Origin: Candidatus Woesearchaeota archaeon
GTDB taxonomy: Archaea > Nanobdellota > Nanobdellia > SCGC-AAA011-G17 > UBA489
Length of the DNA: 42,782 bases
Assembly (NCBI GenBank): GCA_018658265.1
Contig: JABHVN010000039.1
Coordinates: 1-42,782, forward strand
Direction: 5' to 3'
A program made the translations under genes and the position numbers. Shown in pieces: positions 33,435-42,782 of this stretch (position 1 is its first letter; each line of letters opens with the position of its first letter). The notes below the pieces were generated by a model that saw only the letters and a program-made list of their open reading frames with translations, was not told where the DNA came from and did no database searches.

Positions 33435-34124
33435 TCAATTAGCTTCGCAAGTACCACCGCTATAATAATTCCAACAACGGTCTTTTCCACATTCACAAGA
33501 ATAAGTCATGGCTGCACCACACATCCAAGTAGGATTTCTAGCATATAAACATAAATCTGAACAATCGCTCTGAAAGAGTTCCCATGTTCCATTCATAACT
33601 CCACAATTGTTTTTTTGAATTTGATCGCTTTCAATTATTGAAAATTCAGATCCCAAATAGTTTTCGGATAAAATCTTAGAATCTCCATACAGTGTTAATG
33701 GATAGTCTACGAATGGAGGGTTTTCTTCATGACCTCCAACTAGAATTTTCATTTCATTCCTAATGGGCAAAAGATATTCCTTGTCTATCTTTATCTCTAC
33801 CTCGCTTTCGTTACTGTACGTTGATATAGTGTGATCATTTACTAAAACTTTAAATTGCGTAGTTAAATTCGAACGATTTACATGTAAATTAATGTAAATG
33901 TCTTCATTAACCCCTGTTAGAACTAATACGTCTATAATAAATGGAGAAAATCTGAGATTAGGTATGGTTTCATAAATTAAGGCCTCTCCAGATAAGTTTA
34001 ATTTTTCTTCTACTTCAAAAACTTTTACCTGTTGAATGGGTTTTTCTTCTATAACTGGTTCAGATTGACAACCGATTAATAAGGATAAACTTACCAATAC
34101 TAGTAAAGTTAATATTCTTTTCAC
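33435..34124 (-). CDS. Secreted lipoprotein with Cys-rich C-terminus
   Basis: 229 aa. Signal peptide with lipobox LIGC (Cys19). A beta-rich middle (LSGEALIYETIPNLRFSPF; NLHVNRSNLTTQFKVLVND) resembles an Ig-like/peptidase-associated domain. A C-terminal cysteine cluster of eight (from NNCGVMNG to GGTCEAN) probably forms disulfides outside the cell. Function unknown; likely a surface protein. Confidence 0.82.
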   Translation of the reverse strand: MKRILTLLVLVSLSLLIGCQSEPVIEEKPIQQVKVFEVEEKLNLSGEALIYETIPNLRFSPFIIDVLVLTGVNEDIYINLHVNRSNLTTQFKVLVNDHTISTYSNESEVEIKIDKEYLLPIRNEMKILVGGHEENPPFVDYPLTLYGDSKILSENYLGSEFSIIESDQIQKNNCGVMNGTWELFQSDCSDLCLYARNPTWMCGAAMTYSCECGKDRCWNYYSGGTCEAN

Positions 34125-34180
34125 AATTATTGCAGTTTTTAGAAGTTTAAGAGCTTTATGAGGGTAGTTCCAGTAAACTC

Positions 34181-34247
34181 ATTTCAACATTTGTGCTTTT
34201 AGTAATGCGGCCTTGCTTTTTCGGTTATTGATTAGTATTGCGCGAAG
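34181..34247. repeat. 67-bp direct repeat flanking a toxin-antitoxin pair, copy 1
   Basis: Matches 35059-35125 with two substitutions. On the minus strand it encodes the last residues (LRAILINNRKSKAALLKAQ and on) of a small membrane protein, without its N-terminal part. Confidence 0.95.
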
Positions 34248-34371
34248 AACTACTCCTTTTTTGTGCAGAAAATTTATCTATGTCTCACCTTGGCCAACAT
34301 TTTCCCCATTGCCTTTCTTTCTAGATTTGTATAGTTTAAGATTGGTAAATGGCTTTGGAACAGGTCTAACT

Positions 34372-34644
34372 TCAAGATTCGCTACCTCTTCGATAGATAT
34401 TGTCATGGTGATCATAATCTTCTAAATTTACTGTTTTTTTATTTATGGAAAAGGTCAATACAAAATGTTTGTCTATGTGCACTCTCTTCAGATGTTGAAG
34501 CGGTTTTCTTAAATTTTTATATCTTTCAGGGTTTGTTATAATTTCTTCTATTTTATTGGTTATAATCTTCATCTGTTTAGAATTCTTTCTAGATAATTTA
34601 AGAAAGATTTTATCTATGTGTTTAGAAGTAGAGATATTATACAA
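34372..34644 (-). CDS. relE: RelE-type toxin
   Basis: 90 aa, RelE/ParE fold. An N-terminal helix (HIDKIFLKLSRKNSKQMKII), NPERYKNLRKPLQHLKRVHIDKHFVLTFSI and the C-terminal DYDHHDNIYR typical of archaeal RelE-type toxins. Such toxins cleave mRNA on the ribosome or inhibit gyrase; here the mRNA-interferase kind is likely. Lies 2 bp after the antitoxin gene. Confidence 0.88.
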   Translation of the reverse strand: MYNISTSKHIDKIFLKLSRKNSKQMKIITNKIEEIITNPERYKNLRKPLQHLKRVHIDKHFVLTFSINKKTVNLEDYDHHDNIYRRGSES

Positions 34645-34646
34645 TA

Positions 34647-34886
34647 TTAAATGCCATATCTTTTTTTGAAGTTTTTCATGGATCCAATTTTTATATTAGG
34701 TTCTTTTTGAATTCTCTTCATTTTTTCAATAAACTCAGGTTTTAATTCGGGTTCCAAAATACTCTCTTGATATTGTTCTGCCATTAAATCAATAGCTTGA
34801 CTTTTATCTCTTAAACCATATTTAGCTTTAACAATGTTCAAAACTCTGTTAGTTCTATCTTCAATTTTAATTATTGCTTGCACCAT
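34647..34886 (-). CDS. DUF2683-type antitoxin (ribbon-helix-helix)
   Basis: 79 aa. An N-terminal strand-helix-helix (QAIIKIEDRTNRVLNIVK, YGLRDKSQAIDLMAEQY) is the DUF2683/RHH DNA-binding antitoxin pattern. The C-terminal ~35 residues (LKPEFIEKMKRIQKEPN, SMKNFKKRYG) would wrap the toxin. Usually binds its own promoter. Confidence 0.88.
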   Translation of the reverse strand: MVQAIIKIEDRTNRVLNIVKAKYGLRDKSQAIDLMAEQYQESILEPELKPEFIEKMKRIQKEPNIKIGSMKNFKKRYGI

Positions 34887-35056
34887 AATGCCATATTAAT
34901 ATCATATTAACATATAAATTTAACCATTTTGCTCAAACTTACTTGGCACCTCCTTCAGCTTTTAGAAAATAGTATTTTTTATAAAATCTCTTTAGAGAGC
35001 TAGTGAATACAGTTTATGCAAAGGTTTACTGGTTTCTCAGAAGGTTTCCGTCGAAT

Positions 35057-35209
35057 TTATTTCAACATTTGTGCTCTTAGTAATGCGGCCTTGCTTTTTC
35101 GGTTACTGATTAGTATTGCGCGAAGGATTAGTATTGCTATTCCAGGTATTAAGTAAAATAAGATTCCAATTATTCCTAGGATTAGTAGTAAGGTATCTGT
35201 TCCTTGTTG
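35057..35209 (-). pseudogene. Fragment of a small membrane-protein gene
   Basis: Open frame of 50 residues with no start codon: an in-frame stop lies directly upstream (35210-35212) and no ATG, GTG or TTG is usable. It encodes a TM-like segment (LLLILGIIGILFYLIPGIAI) and a basic tail NRKSKAALLRAQMLK. The 3' 67 bp are duplicated at 34181-34247. Confidence 0.6.
35059..35125. repeat. 67-bp direct repeat flanking a toxin-antitoxin pair, copy 2
   Basis: See 34181-34247. The two copies are 878 bp apart and bracket the RelE/DUF2683 pair. The rest of the 470-bp gap 34887-35354 holds the gene fragment, a tandem GGGCTAAGTAA repeat (35260-35283) and the promoter of the next operon (CTTTATATATTA, ~35310). 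Confidence 0.95.
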
Positions 35210-35354
35210 TTATGTAGTCTTCTTTTAGATTCTCTTGCAAGTTTGCTCTGAAGTGGTTAGGGCTAAGTAAGGGCTAAGTAGGGTTTTCGAGCCAAGTTAT
35301 TAACCCAAAGCTTTATATATTACCTTATATCACCATATATTATAAACATACAAA

Positions 35355-35522
35355 ATGACCAAAATTCAAATAGACTTAGATAAAGAAGAAGACAAAATAG
35401 TGGAGATTTACAAGTTAGTACACGACTTGAAAACAAAACAAGATGCAATAAAAATGATGGTGAGATATTTCAATGCAGAAGTATCACCAAAAAACATGAA
35501 AGATAAGGAGTATTTCAAATAA
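35355..35522 (+). CDS. DUF2683-like small protein, first gene of the HEPN operon
   Basis: 55 aa, ATG 35355 to TAA 35522. TKIQIDLDKEEDKIVEIYKL and KTKQDAIKMMVRYF give the strand-helix-helix of DUF2683 antitoxins, as in the 34647 gene, but there is no RelE partner beside it. A DNA-binding autoregulator or antitoxin for the following genes is likely. 10 bp to the next gene. Confidence 0.8.
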   Translation: MTKIQIDLDKEEDKIVEIYKLVHDLKTKQDAIKMMVRYFNAEVSPKNMKDKEYFK

Positions 35523-35532
35523 AAGGGTAGAT

Positions 35533-36294
35533 TTGACAGGAAGAAAAGATGCTGAGTTAATTAAAGAGAGATATCAACATGAAATCAACAATGCTCATGG
35601 AAGGATAAAGAAAAAAGTAGATTGGCTTTATCAAATGAACCATAAACTAAAATTTGCAAAATCTGAAGTTGAAAAAATTCAAAAAGATATCGGTGCAGAC
35701 GAAGAAGAAAGAAAAAAACTTTATTCTTCCTTACAAAACCTTTTACAGAAAGAAACTGATTTTGAAGAAAAAATGTGGAAGACCACTCAAAAAGGGAAAA
35801 AAGTAAAATCTGTAACTATCAAGCAAAAATTTAAAGATAGCGATATAGAAGAAGCAAGATATGATTCAATGATGGATTATCTTCACAAATATCCAAAATA
35901 CACTTCTAAGTCTAGCTTTAGTAAAATCTTAGACAAAATTTCTTATATTGAATCAGGCATAAAGAAAACAAAGAAGCTATTTCATCAAGCAATTTCTAAT
36001 ACTAAAAGAGAAATTGAATATTTCCCAAGAAATATTATGGAAGCTAAGAACATTATAAGGACATATAGAAAAATTTTAGATGAAGGGAATGAAAAATTAA
36101 GTAAAATGAGATATATGAAAGGTATCTTGTTCAAAATTTCTAGCGAAACTGGAAAACTTGGAGTTACACTTGATACATTGAACCACAAATTAGACGAAAA
36201 AGAAGAAACTGTTGATAAAATAGAAGAAGAAGTAACAGAAGCTAAAATTATGATAAAAAAAATGGGATTTGGAGAACCTTCTTCTAGGAGATAA
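35533..36294 (+). CDS. Coiled-coil protein of the HEPN operon
   Basis: 253 aa from a TTG at 35533; no ATG fits. Almost entirely helical and charged, with long coiled-coil stretches (about 5-70, 130-175, 185-245; for example ISSETGKLGVTLDTLNHKL, EKEETVDKIEEEVTEAKIM). No motif recognised. It may be a scaffold or sensor. The 3' end meets the next start within 2 bp. Confidence 0.7.
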   Translation: MTGRKDAELIKERYQHEINNAHGRIKKKVDWLYQMNHKLKFAKSEVEKIQKDIGADEEERKKLYSSLQNLLQKETDFEEKMWKTTQKGKKVKSVTIKQKFKDSDIEEARYDSMMDYLHKYPKYTSKSSFSKILDKISYIESGIKKTKKLFHQAISNTKREIEYFPRNIMEAKNIIRTYRKILDEGNEKLSKMRYMKGILFKISSETGKLGVTLDTLNHKLDEKEETVDKIEEEVTEAKIMIKKMGFGEPSSRR

Positions 36295-36295
36295 G

Positions 36296-36808
36296 GTGGG
36301 CATAACAATAAAACCCAAATTTGATATTAAAAAATTCTTTAAAGAACGAGAAGAAAGCATAACAATAAGGGGAGAAATAATAGAAACAGCAATCTTTATA
36401 GAGGGAAAAGTAAATTTTCTAATTGCAAGTTACTTCTCCGACGAAAGTGTACATAGTGAATTTTTAGAAGATTTTTTGATGGATCGTTCTTGTCATTATA
36501 ATTTAAGAATTAATGTTCTCGGAAAAATTTTAAAGAAAATAAATTATGACTCGAAATATATTAGGGATATAATCGAAAGACTGCATAAAATGAATGGTAT
36601 AAGAAATTTGGTAGCACATTCAGAACCATATCTTGATTCTAAAAAAAATCCAGTATCCGGGTATACAATTTTTGATACTAAAAAAGTTAAAGGGGTAGAA
36701 GTAAAAAATCTTAAGGAAGAAGAAAGAAAAATGAATGATTATTTTGAAGAAGTCTATATCGCGTTAGCTAAAATAAAAGAGAAAATGGTGGCTGTAAAGA
36801 ATGACTAA
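36296..36808 (+). CDS. HEPN-like protein 1
   Basis: 170 aa from the GTG at 36296, preceded by AGGAG and directly after the TAA of the previous gene. (A TTG at 36269 in frame is possible but overlaps the previous gene.) All-alpha with IRNLVAHSEP at 102-111, the R-x4-H signature (R103, H108) of HEPN ribonucleases. HEPN proteins often act as toxins or defence effectors that cut RNA. Confidence 0.72.
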   Translation: MGITIKPKFDIKKFFKEREESITIRGEIIETAIFIEGKVNFLIASYFSDESVHSEFLEDFLMDRSCHYNLRINVLGKILKKINYDSKYIRDIIERLHKMNGIRNLVAHSEPYLDSKKNPVSGYTIFDTKKVKGVEVKNLKEEERKMNDYFEEVYIALAKIKEKMVAVKND

Positions 36809-37238
36809 TTTTATATTTGAAACTGGGAAGGAAAAGAATGAGGTTTCTTTATTCAATGATTTGGAAGGAAATTCTCTTGATGTAAAAGACATTTGTTTTT
36901 CGTTACCTCCCCAGGCAGAGAAAAATTGGGGAAGGAGTAGTTCTCATGATGCAGGGAGCGTTTGTGTTTATTTAAATAATCCTAAGACTAACAAAGATTA
37001 TGTTGGAATTGTTCAAGTAAGAAATATGGATAATAAATGGAAAATAGATAAATGTGTTGTTCAGATTTTTGACGATGGAAATTACGAGAAAACTGTGGAG
37101 GATTGGAGAAAAGACGACAAATCTTTTAAAAAATATCATTATATGTCTGGCTGTCAGCCATTGAATGTGTGCGTTAGTGGTGTAATGGGATTTACAGTGC
37201 TACCTCCAAAAGAGGGGAATGATGGTGAAGAAAAATGA
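36801..37238 (+). CDS. Unknown protein of the HEPN operon, 145 aa
   Basis: Overlaps the previous gene by 8 bp and the next by 4 bp. Beta-rich, with several cysteines (DICFSLPPQ, SVCVYLNNP, KCVVQIFDDG, SGCQPLNVCVSGVMG). No known domain recognised. Placed between two HEPN-like genes, it may be the partner or neutraliser. Confidence 0.75.
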   Translation: MTNFIFETGKEKNEVSLFNDLEGNSLDVKDICFSLPPQAEKNWGRSSSHDAGSVCVYLNNPKTNKDYVGIVQVRNMDNKWKIDKCVVQIFDDGNYEKTVEDWRKDDKSFKKYHYMSGCQPLNVCVSGVMGFTVLPPKEGNDGEEK

Positions 37239-37777
37239 CTCCTCCAAATGGTGTATCAAGAAGCCTCGAAAATGTGAATTTAAATTCAAGAAATTTTGAC
37301 AAATTTATGAAAAGAGCCATAAAAAATAAAAGTTATATTGAAGTTATTTCTCTGATACATAATACGATTGAACTTTATTTGATGTATTCCTTTAGAGTTT
37401 ACCTTATTTACAAAGGATTGCTCCAAGAAAGAGATAATTCTTCTGAATATTTAAAAAGAATTAAGCTAATGACTGGAACAGATACTGGAAAAAGTTTAAT
37501 TCAGTGGAACGATCTTTGTTTTATGAGTGGTGCAATAAATGAGAATGATTACGATTCAATCCGAGAATTCAACAAAGGAAGAAATTCTGTGATGCATAGG
37601 TTGTTAATAGAAGAAACCATAGACTATACAGCAGTTAAGGAAATTGCAAGAAACGGAATGGAGCTTCAAATGAAATTTTCTCCAATAATTACCTCTGATC
37701 TAGAAAAACAGAGATTGCTAAGTGCATTTGATAATCCCGACCTAATAACTGAGGAAGAACTAAATCCTTCTAGGTAA
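37235..37777 (+). CDS. HEPN-like protein 2
   Basis: 180 aa, start overlapping the previous stop (ATGA). All-alpha: an N-terminal helix pair with SYIEVISLIHNTIELYLMYS, then EFNKGRNSVMHRLL containing R-x4-H (R116, H121), the HEPN active-site signature. Only weakly similar to HEPN-like protein 1, so the two are not simple duplicates. C-terminal ~40 residues variable. Confidence 0.72.
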   Translation: MTPPNGVSRSLENVNLNSRNFDKFMKRAIKNKSYIEVISLIHNTIELYLMYSFRVYLIYKGLLQERDNSSEYLKRIKLMTGTDTGKSLIQWNDLCFMSGAINENDYDSIREFNKGRNSVMHRLLIEETIDYTAVKEIARNGMELQMKFSPIITSDLEKQRLLSAFDNPDLITEEELNPSR

Positions 37778-37850
37778 TTTAATTTATACATTAGAGCAGT
37801 TACTTTACGGACAAAACACTACTTTACGTCCAAAGCCAGCGAAGCCAAAA

Positions 37851-37860
37851 CACTTATATA
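37851..37860 (+). promoter_or_regulatory. TATA box of the zinc-ribbon/AbrB gene
   Basis: ACTTATATAA-type box about 30-38 nt before the ATG at 37890. A pair of TACTTTACG repeats lies just upstream (37801 and 37820, 19 bp apart). Confidence 0.6.
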
Positions 37861-37868
37861 ACACTAAT

Positions 37869-37888
37869 GTATACACAGAAGTATACAC
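37869..37888. promoter_or_regulatory. GTATACAC double operator
   Basis: GTATACAC occurs at 37869 and 37881 (12 bp apart), each containing the palindrome GTATAC, between TATA box and start codon. A natural autoregulatory site for the AbrB-like protein it precedes. Confidence 0.55.
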
Positions 37889-37889
37889 A

Positions 37890-38234
37890 ATGAAATCAAT
37901 CAACAACGCAAACATACTATGTAATAACTGCAATATTAAAACAAAGAAACAAATATTAATCAAAAACAACTTCCAACTAAGAACTTGGAAATGTCTAAAC
38001 TGCCATGAACAATGGATACACCCTCTAGACGAAGAAGCATACTTAAAATACAAAAACATGAAAAACAAAGACTATGAAGTTAAACTAAGAATGGTAGGAA
38101 ACTCATACACAGTCTCTATACCTAAAGAAATCATAAACCTCCAAGAAAACATCTTCGAAGAAATGAATACTTTAATCAAAATGTCCCTAGAATCACCCGA
38201 AAAACTATCATTATTCTTTTCAAGAAAACTTTAA
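37890..38234 (+). CDS. Zinc-ribbon / AbrB-type regulator
   Basis: 114 aa. N-terminal zinc ribbon (CNNC at 11-14, CLNC at 35-38). Then KLRMVGNSYTVSIPKEIINL (about 65-84), the swapped-hairpin AbrB/MazE DNA-binding core, and a C-terminal helical tail. A dimeric transcription factor, probably controlling its own promoter through the GTATACAC sites. It precedes cdc48 by 26 bp and may be co-transcribed. Confidence 0.85.
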   Translation: MKSINNANILCNNCNIKTKKQILIKNNFQLRTWKCLNCHEQWIHPLDEEAYLKYKNMKNKDYEVKLRMVGNSYTVSIPKEIINLQENIFEEMNTLIKMSLESPEKLSLFFSRKL

Positions 38235-38260
38235 TAAACAGTAAAAAGGAAATAACAAAA

Positions 38261-40540
<2,280 letters not shown>

Positions 40541-40545
40541 TTAAA

Positions 40546-40839
40546 CTAACTCGTTCTAAACTTTTTCAAATATTTCTCTAGATCTTTATATTTTTTAGAT
40601 CTATTTAATATACAAACTATCTTAACAAAATTTCCTTCTATAAAATAAATTATTCTTAATGCATTATTTCTATCGCTAAATCTTATTCTAAATAAAAATA
40701 AATTGTACCCATAAATTCGTTTATATCTAAATGGATTAATTTTAACTAACATTAATTTGTCAAAAACAACATTTCTAGATTTAACACTCAAGGAACTAAC
40801 CTGCTCAAGAAAGAATTTACTTGGGATTAATTCATACAT
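40546..40839 (-). CDS. RelE/ParE-type toxin
   Basis: 97 aa. LIPSKFFLEQVSSLSVKSRN, NPFRYKRIYGYNLFLFRIRFSDRNNALRIIYFIEGNFVKIVCILNRSKKY is the RelE/ParE strand pattern, ending in a basic helix (DLEKYLKKFR). Paired with the antitoxin upstream, overlapping by 8 bp. Confidence 0.85.
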   Translation of the reverse strand: MYELIPSKFFLEQVSSLSVKSRNVVFDKLMLVKINPFRYKRIYGYNLFLFRIRFSDRNNALRIIYFIEGNFVKIVCILNRSKKYKDLEKYLKKFRTS

Positions 40840-41074
40840 TACTTTTTAGCTTATCAAAAAGATCTTTTTCAGAACCATAGAGTTTATTCTTCTCACTAAG
40901 AGTAATCAAACTTCTAACTAGCTTAATTTCTTTAGAAGAAATAGTTTCAAATAGTTCAGTTCTCAAAACTTCTTTGATATATTCCTGAACTGTCCCATAA
41001 CCTTCCCTATCTGCTTTCTTTTTAGCAGAAACCAACATTTTTTCAGGCAATCTTAAATTTATTTGAGTATTCAT
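40832..41074 (-). CDS. Ribbon-helix-helix antitoxin
   Basis: 80 aa from the ATG at 41074. The frame opens at 41092, but TTTATATTG-type TATA lies ~25 nt before 41074. INLRLPEKMLVSAKKKADREG is the RHH DNA-binding core; the rest is a helical toxin-binding tail. Forms a toxin-antitoxin module with the downstream gene. Confidence 0.85.
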   Translation of the reverse strand: MNTQINLRLPEKMLVSAKKKADREGYGTVQEYIKEVLRTELFETISSKEIKLVRSLITLSEKNKLYGSEKDLFDKLKSNV

Positions 41075-41177
41075 CCTACCAATAGATACCATTCAATATA
41101 AAAGCATTTCTAAAGCTACCTCCGAGTAGAAAACAACCCTAACTTTAATAACAACTATTCCAAATTATTCGGAAAAA

Positions 41178-42044
41178 TCAAACCTTAGTAGTAATTCCAG
41201 TACCAACTTCCACAGTATTTTCATACTGACTAACCATACCTTTAGCTTTCTCAGGTAACACAGTATACTGTTTAACAACTTCAGCTTTCTCTAAAATATT
41301 CAATAAAAATTTAACATTCTTAACGTCTTTCAACCACCTTTCAGTAAAGGGTAATGTCTTGTAATCCTTTTCAATTTGAGCCATCAGATTTCTAGCACTA
41401 TCTAAACGAACAGGCTTCTTTTGTAAAAATCCATAAACTCCGCAAGGTTTACCTTCTTTAATTGCACCAACACCGTCAGTTGCAAAAGGTTCAATTGCAA
41501 TGTGTTGTCCTTCAACTAATTTCTTAGGATTACCATTATCATAATTAGGAATTGTAGGTTCAGTATGAACTGTCCACATATCAACACCATGTCCACTCAA
41601 ATTTGTAATAGAATTAAAACCTGCAGAAGTAATTGTTTCTTCAATAACTCTTCCAATCTTTCCAATTTCACAACCAGGAACAGCCATCTCACATGCAGCT
41701 AAACAAGCATCTTTAGAAGCCAATATCAATTCTCTATATTTGTTAGTACCTAGCTCAACAGTTATTGCATTATCTGCAACAGCACCATTAATATGAACAC
41801 CAATATCTAATTTAACAACATCTCCTTTTTCTAAAACATTATCATCTTCTATGTAAGGACAATAATGTGCAGCAACATGATTCACAGAAATATCCATTGG
41901 AAATGCAGGAAATCCTCCGCGCTTAATAATATAATCTTCAGTTTGATCTACAACTTCAGTATAGGTCTTACCAGCTTTACAAATATCGACAGCATATTCC
42001 CTTGCATCTGCAGCAAGTTTTCCAGCTTTTAACCAATCATTCAT
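41178..42044 (-). CDS. map: Methionine aminopeptidase, type II
   Basis: 288 aa. The pita-bread fold has metal ligands in DIGVHINGAVADNAI (two Asp), SGHGVD (His) and EPFATDG (Glu). The type II insertion lies at 200-260. The last motif, usually EHT, reads QYENTVEV here, keeping the metal-binding Glu but replacing the His with Asn. Removes N-terminal Met cotranslationally. Its ATG shares one base with the polB stop, with GGTGA a few bases upstream, so it is coupled to polB. Confidence 0.94.
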   Translation of the reverse strand: MNDWLKAGKLAADAREYAVDICKAGKTYTEVVDQTEDYIIKRGGFPAFPMDISVNHVAAHYCPYIEDDNVLEKGDVVKLDIGVHINGAVADNAITVELGTNKYRELILASKDACLAACEMAVPGCEIGKIGRVIEETITSAGFNSITNLSGHGVDMWTVHTEPTIPNYDNGNPKKLVEGQHIAIEPFATDGVGAIKEGKPCGVYGFLQKKPVRLDSARNLMAQIEKDYKTLPFTERWLKDVKNVKFLLNILEKAEVVKQYTVLPEKAKGMVSQYENTVEVGTGITTKV

Positions 42045-42782
42045 TAAAAGTCACCTAAACTTTTCTGTTTATGAATCTTTGTTAAATCTTCCTTATCGTA
42101 CCCTACTGCCAAGAAAATACGTTCTACTGCAGGAATAATTTGATTGTCAGTATAATATTCTGCATCATAACTTACAGCTTCATCAGCAGGTACAGACTTG
42201 TCACCAATGTTACCAGTTCCGCCTTGAACTACATATTTAATGTCACTTCCAGCCCCAACTGCATCTCCACGTTTAACCATTCTCTTTGCAACATTAACAT
42301 GTGGACCTATAGCACTATAATCTTCAATATTTTTAGTCAACCTTTTTTTCAAAACCATCTTACTAAGATCTATTTTTCCATCTTTAACATCGTCTAAAAT
42401 ATCTTTAACATATGTAACAGCTTTTTTCACATCATCTTCAACTAAGATTATTCTAAGAACTTCTTTTTGAGTCTCTTTTGCAATCGCACTCCAGTCTCCA
42501 CGTACAGTTTCAAATCCTGCAATTTTAATTTTGCCTTTTTCATCCAACAAAGCATATTTTTTCTTTGCTCCTTCATCTTCACCTTTTTTCATTACAAAGA
42601 TCCCTCTAGGATAATAACCGTCCATTTCTAATTCCATTAAACTAGGTAGGGTTTCATTAACTTTTTTCAAAAATTCTGCAGCATCTTCTTGAGTTTTATC
42701 TCCCAATGCAATAAAAACAGAATCAGTATTGTGAACTAAAACATAATTTGCAAAGAATTTATGGGTATCTTCTACTTCGATA
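42044..42782 (-). CDS. polB: Family B DNA polymerase, C-terminal part, with intein end
   Basis: The frame runs off the right edge. After the intein end (42728-42781), TDSVFIALGDK is the last part of the YxDTDS catalytic motif of family B polymerases. Then comes the thumb: YYPRGIFVMKK, KRLTKNIEDYSAIGPHVNVAKRM, YVVQGGTGNIGDKSVPADE, YYTDNQIIPAVERIFLAVGY. It ends KQKSLGDF, a PCNA-interacting peptide (Q-x-x-L-x-x-F). Replicative or repair polymerase; most of the palm and the exonuclease domain lie outside the window. Confidence 0.95.
   Translation of the reverse strand, partial: IEVEDTHKFFANYVLVHNTDSVFIALGDKTQEDAAEFLKKVNETLPSLMELEMDGYYPRGIFVMKKGEDEGAKKKYALLDEKGKIKIAGFETVRGDWSAIAKETQKEVLRIILVEDDVKKAVTYVKDILDDVKDGKIDLSKMVLKKRLTKNIEDYSAIGPHVNVAKRMVKRGDAVGAGSDIKYVVQGGTGNIGDKSVPADEAVSYDAEYYTDNQIIPAVERIFLAVGYDKEDLTKIHKQKSLGDF
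42728..42781 (-). other. C-terminal splicing block of an intein in polB
   Basis: The 18 residues before TDS read IEVEDTHKFFANYVLVHN, matching intein block F and the terminal His-Asn (block G), with Thr as the +1 nucleophile. The insertion point between D and TDS of the active-site motif is a known intein site in archaeal polymerases. Size and any homing endonuclease lie beyond the window. Confidence 0.93.

Overview
The window is AT-rich archaeal DNA, most probably from a DPANN-type archaeon (Woesearchaeota/Pacearchaeota-like). Evidence: an Orc1/Cdc6 initiator, membrane-anchored LonB, a PRC-barrel protein, Cdc48, a PAC2 proteasome-assembly protein, a RadB-like recombinase, XerA, type II methionine aminopeptidase and family B DNA polymerase. 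Promoters show TATA-like boxes about 25-30 nt before start codons (mostly leaderless transcripts), and many small proteins have no recognisable family. The lineage is an inference from gene content; no 16S gene is present.

Layout. 1-700: 5' part of orc1/cdc6 and a probable replication origin with two inverted ORB-like elements around a very AT-rich stretch. 734-4104: housekeeping genes (PRC barrel, LonB). 4154-6822: an odd origin-proximal locus with decanucleotide tandem repeats inside two genes, coiled-coil/winged-helix proteins and a 640-bp non-coding region with an 11-bp-phased CGTC(G/T)ACGA array. 6815-12810: accessory genes, including a kinase-like protein, a Fic protein lacking its catalytic His, a zinc ribbon, an APRT-like enzyme and a tandem pair of RNase H-like proteins (one apparently inactivated). 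12885-16713: xerA (apparent ATT start), DUF192 lipoprotein, PAC2, two paralogous small proteins, tRNA-Lys(CTT), a DHFR-family enzyme.

16710-24435 (minus strand): a complete Bat-like operon (winged-helix regulator, two membrane VWA proteins, a coiled-coil membrane protein, another membrane protein, MoxR ATPase, DUF58), probably a membrane-surface assembly or stress system. 24620-30642: serS, three hairpin-topology membrane proteins with duplicated promoters, topA, RadB-like ATPase, GNAT. 30720-33406: a three-copy family of unknown proteins with repeated intergenic DNA.

34181-37777 resembles a small defence/addiction island: a RelE/DUF2683 toxin-antitoxin pair bounded by 67-bp direct repeats, then a compact five-gene operon (DUF2683-like protein, coiled coil, HEPN-like, unknown, HEPN-like). 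This operon is the best candidate here for an undescribed system. The right end has a zinc-ribbon/AbrB regulator, cdc48, a second RelE-type toxin-antitoxin pair, map, and the C-terminal part of polB, which begins with the last 18 residues of an intein inserted before the TDS of the polymerase active-site motif.
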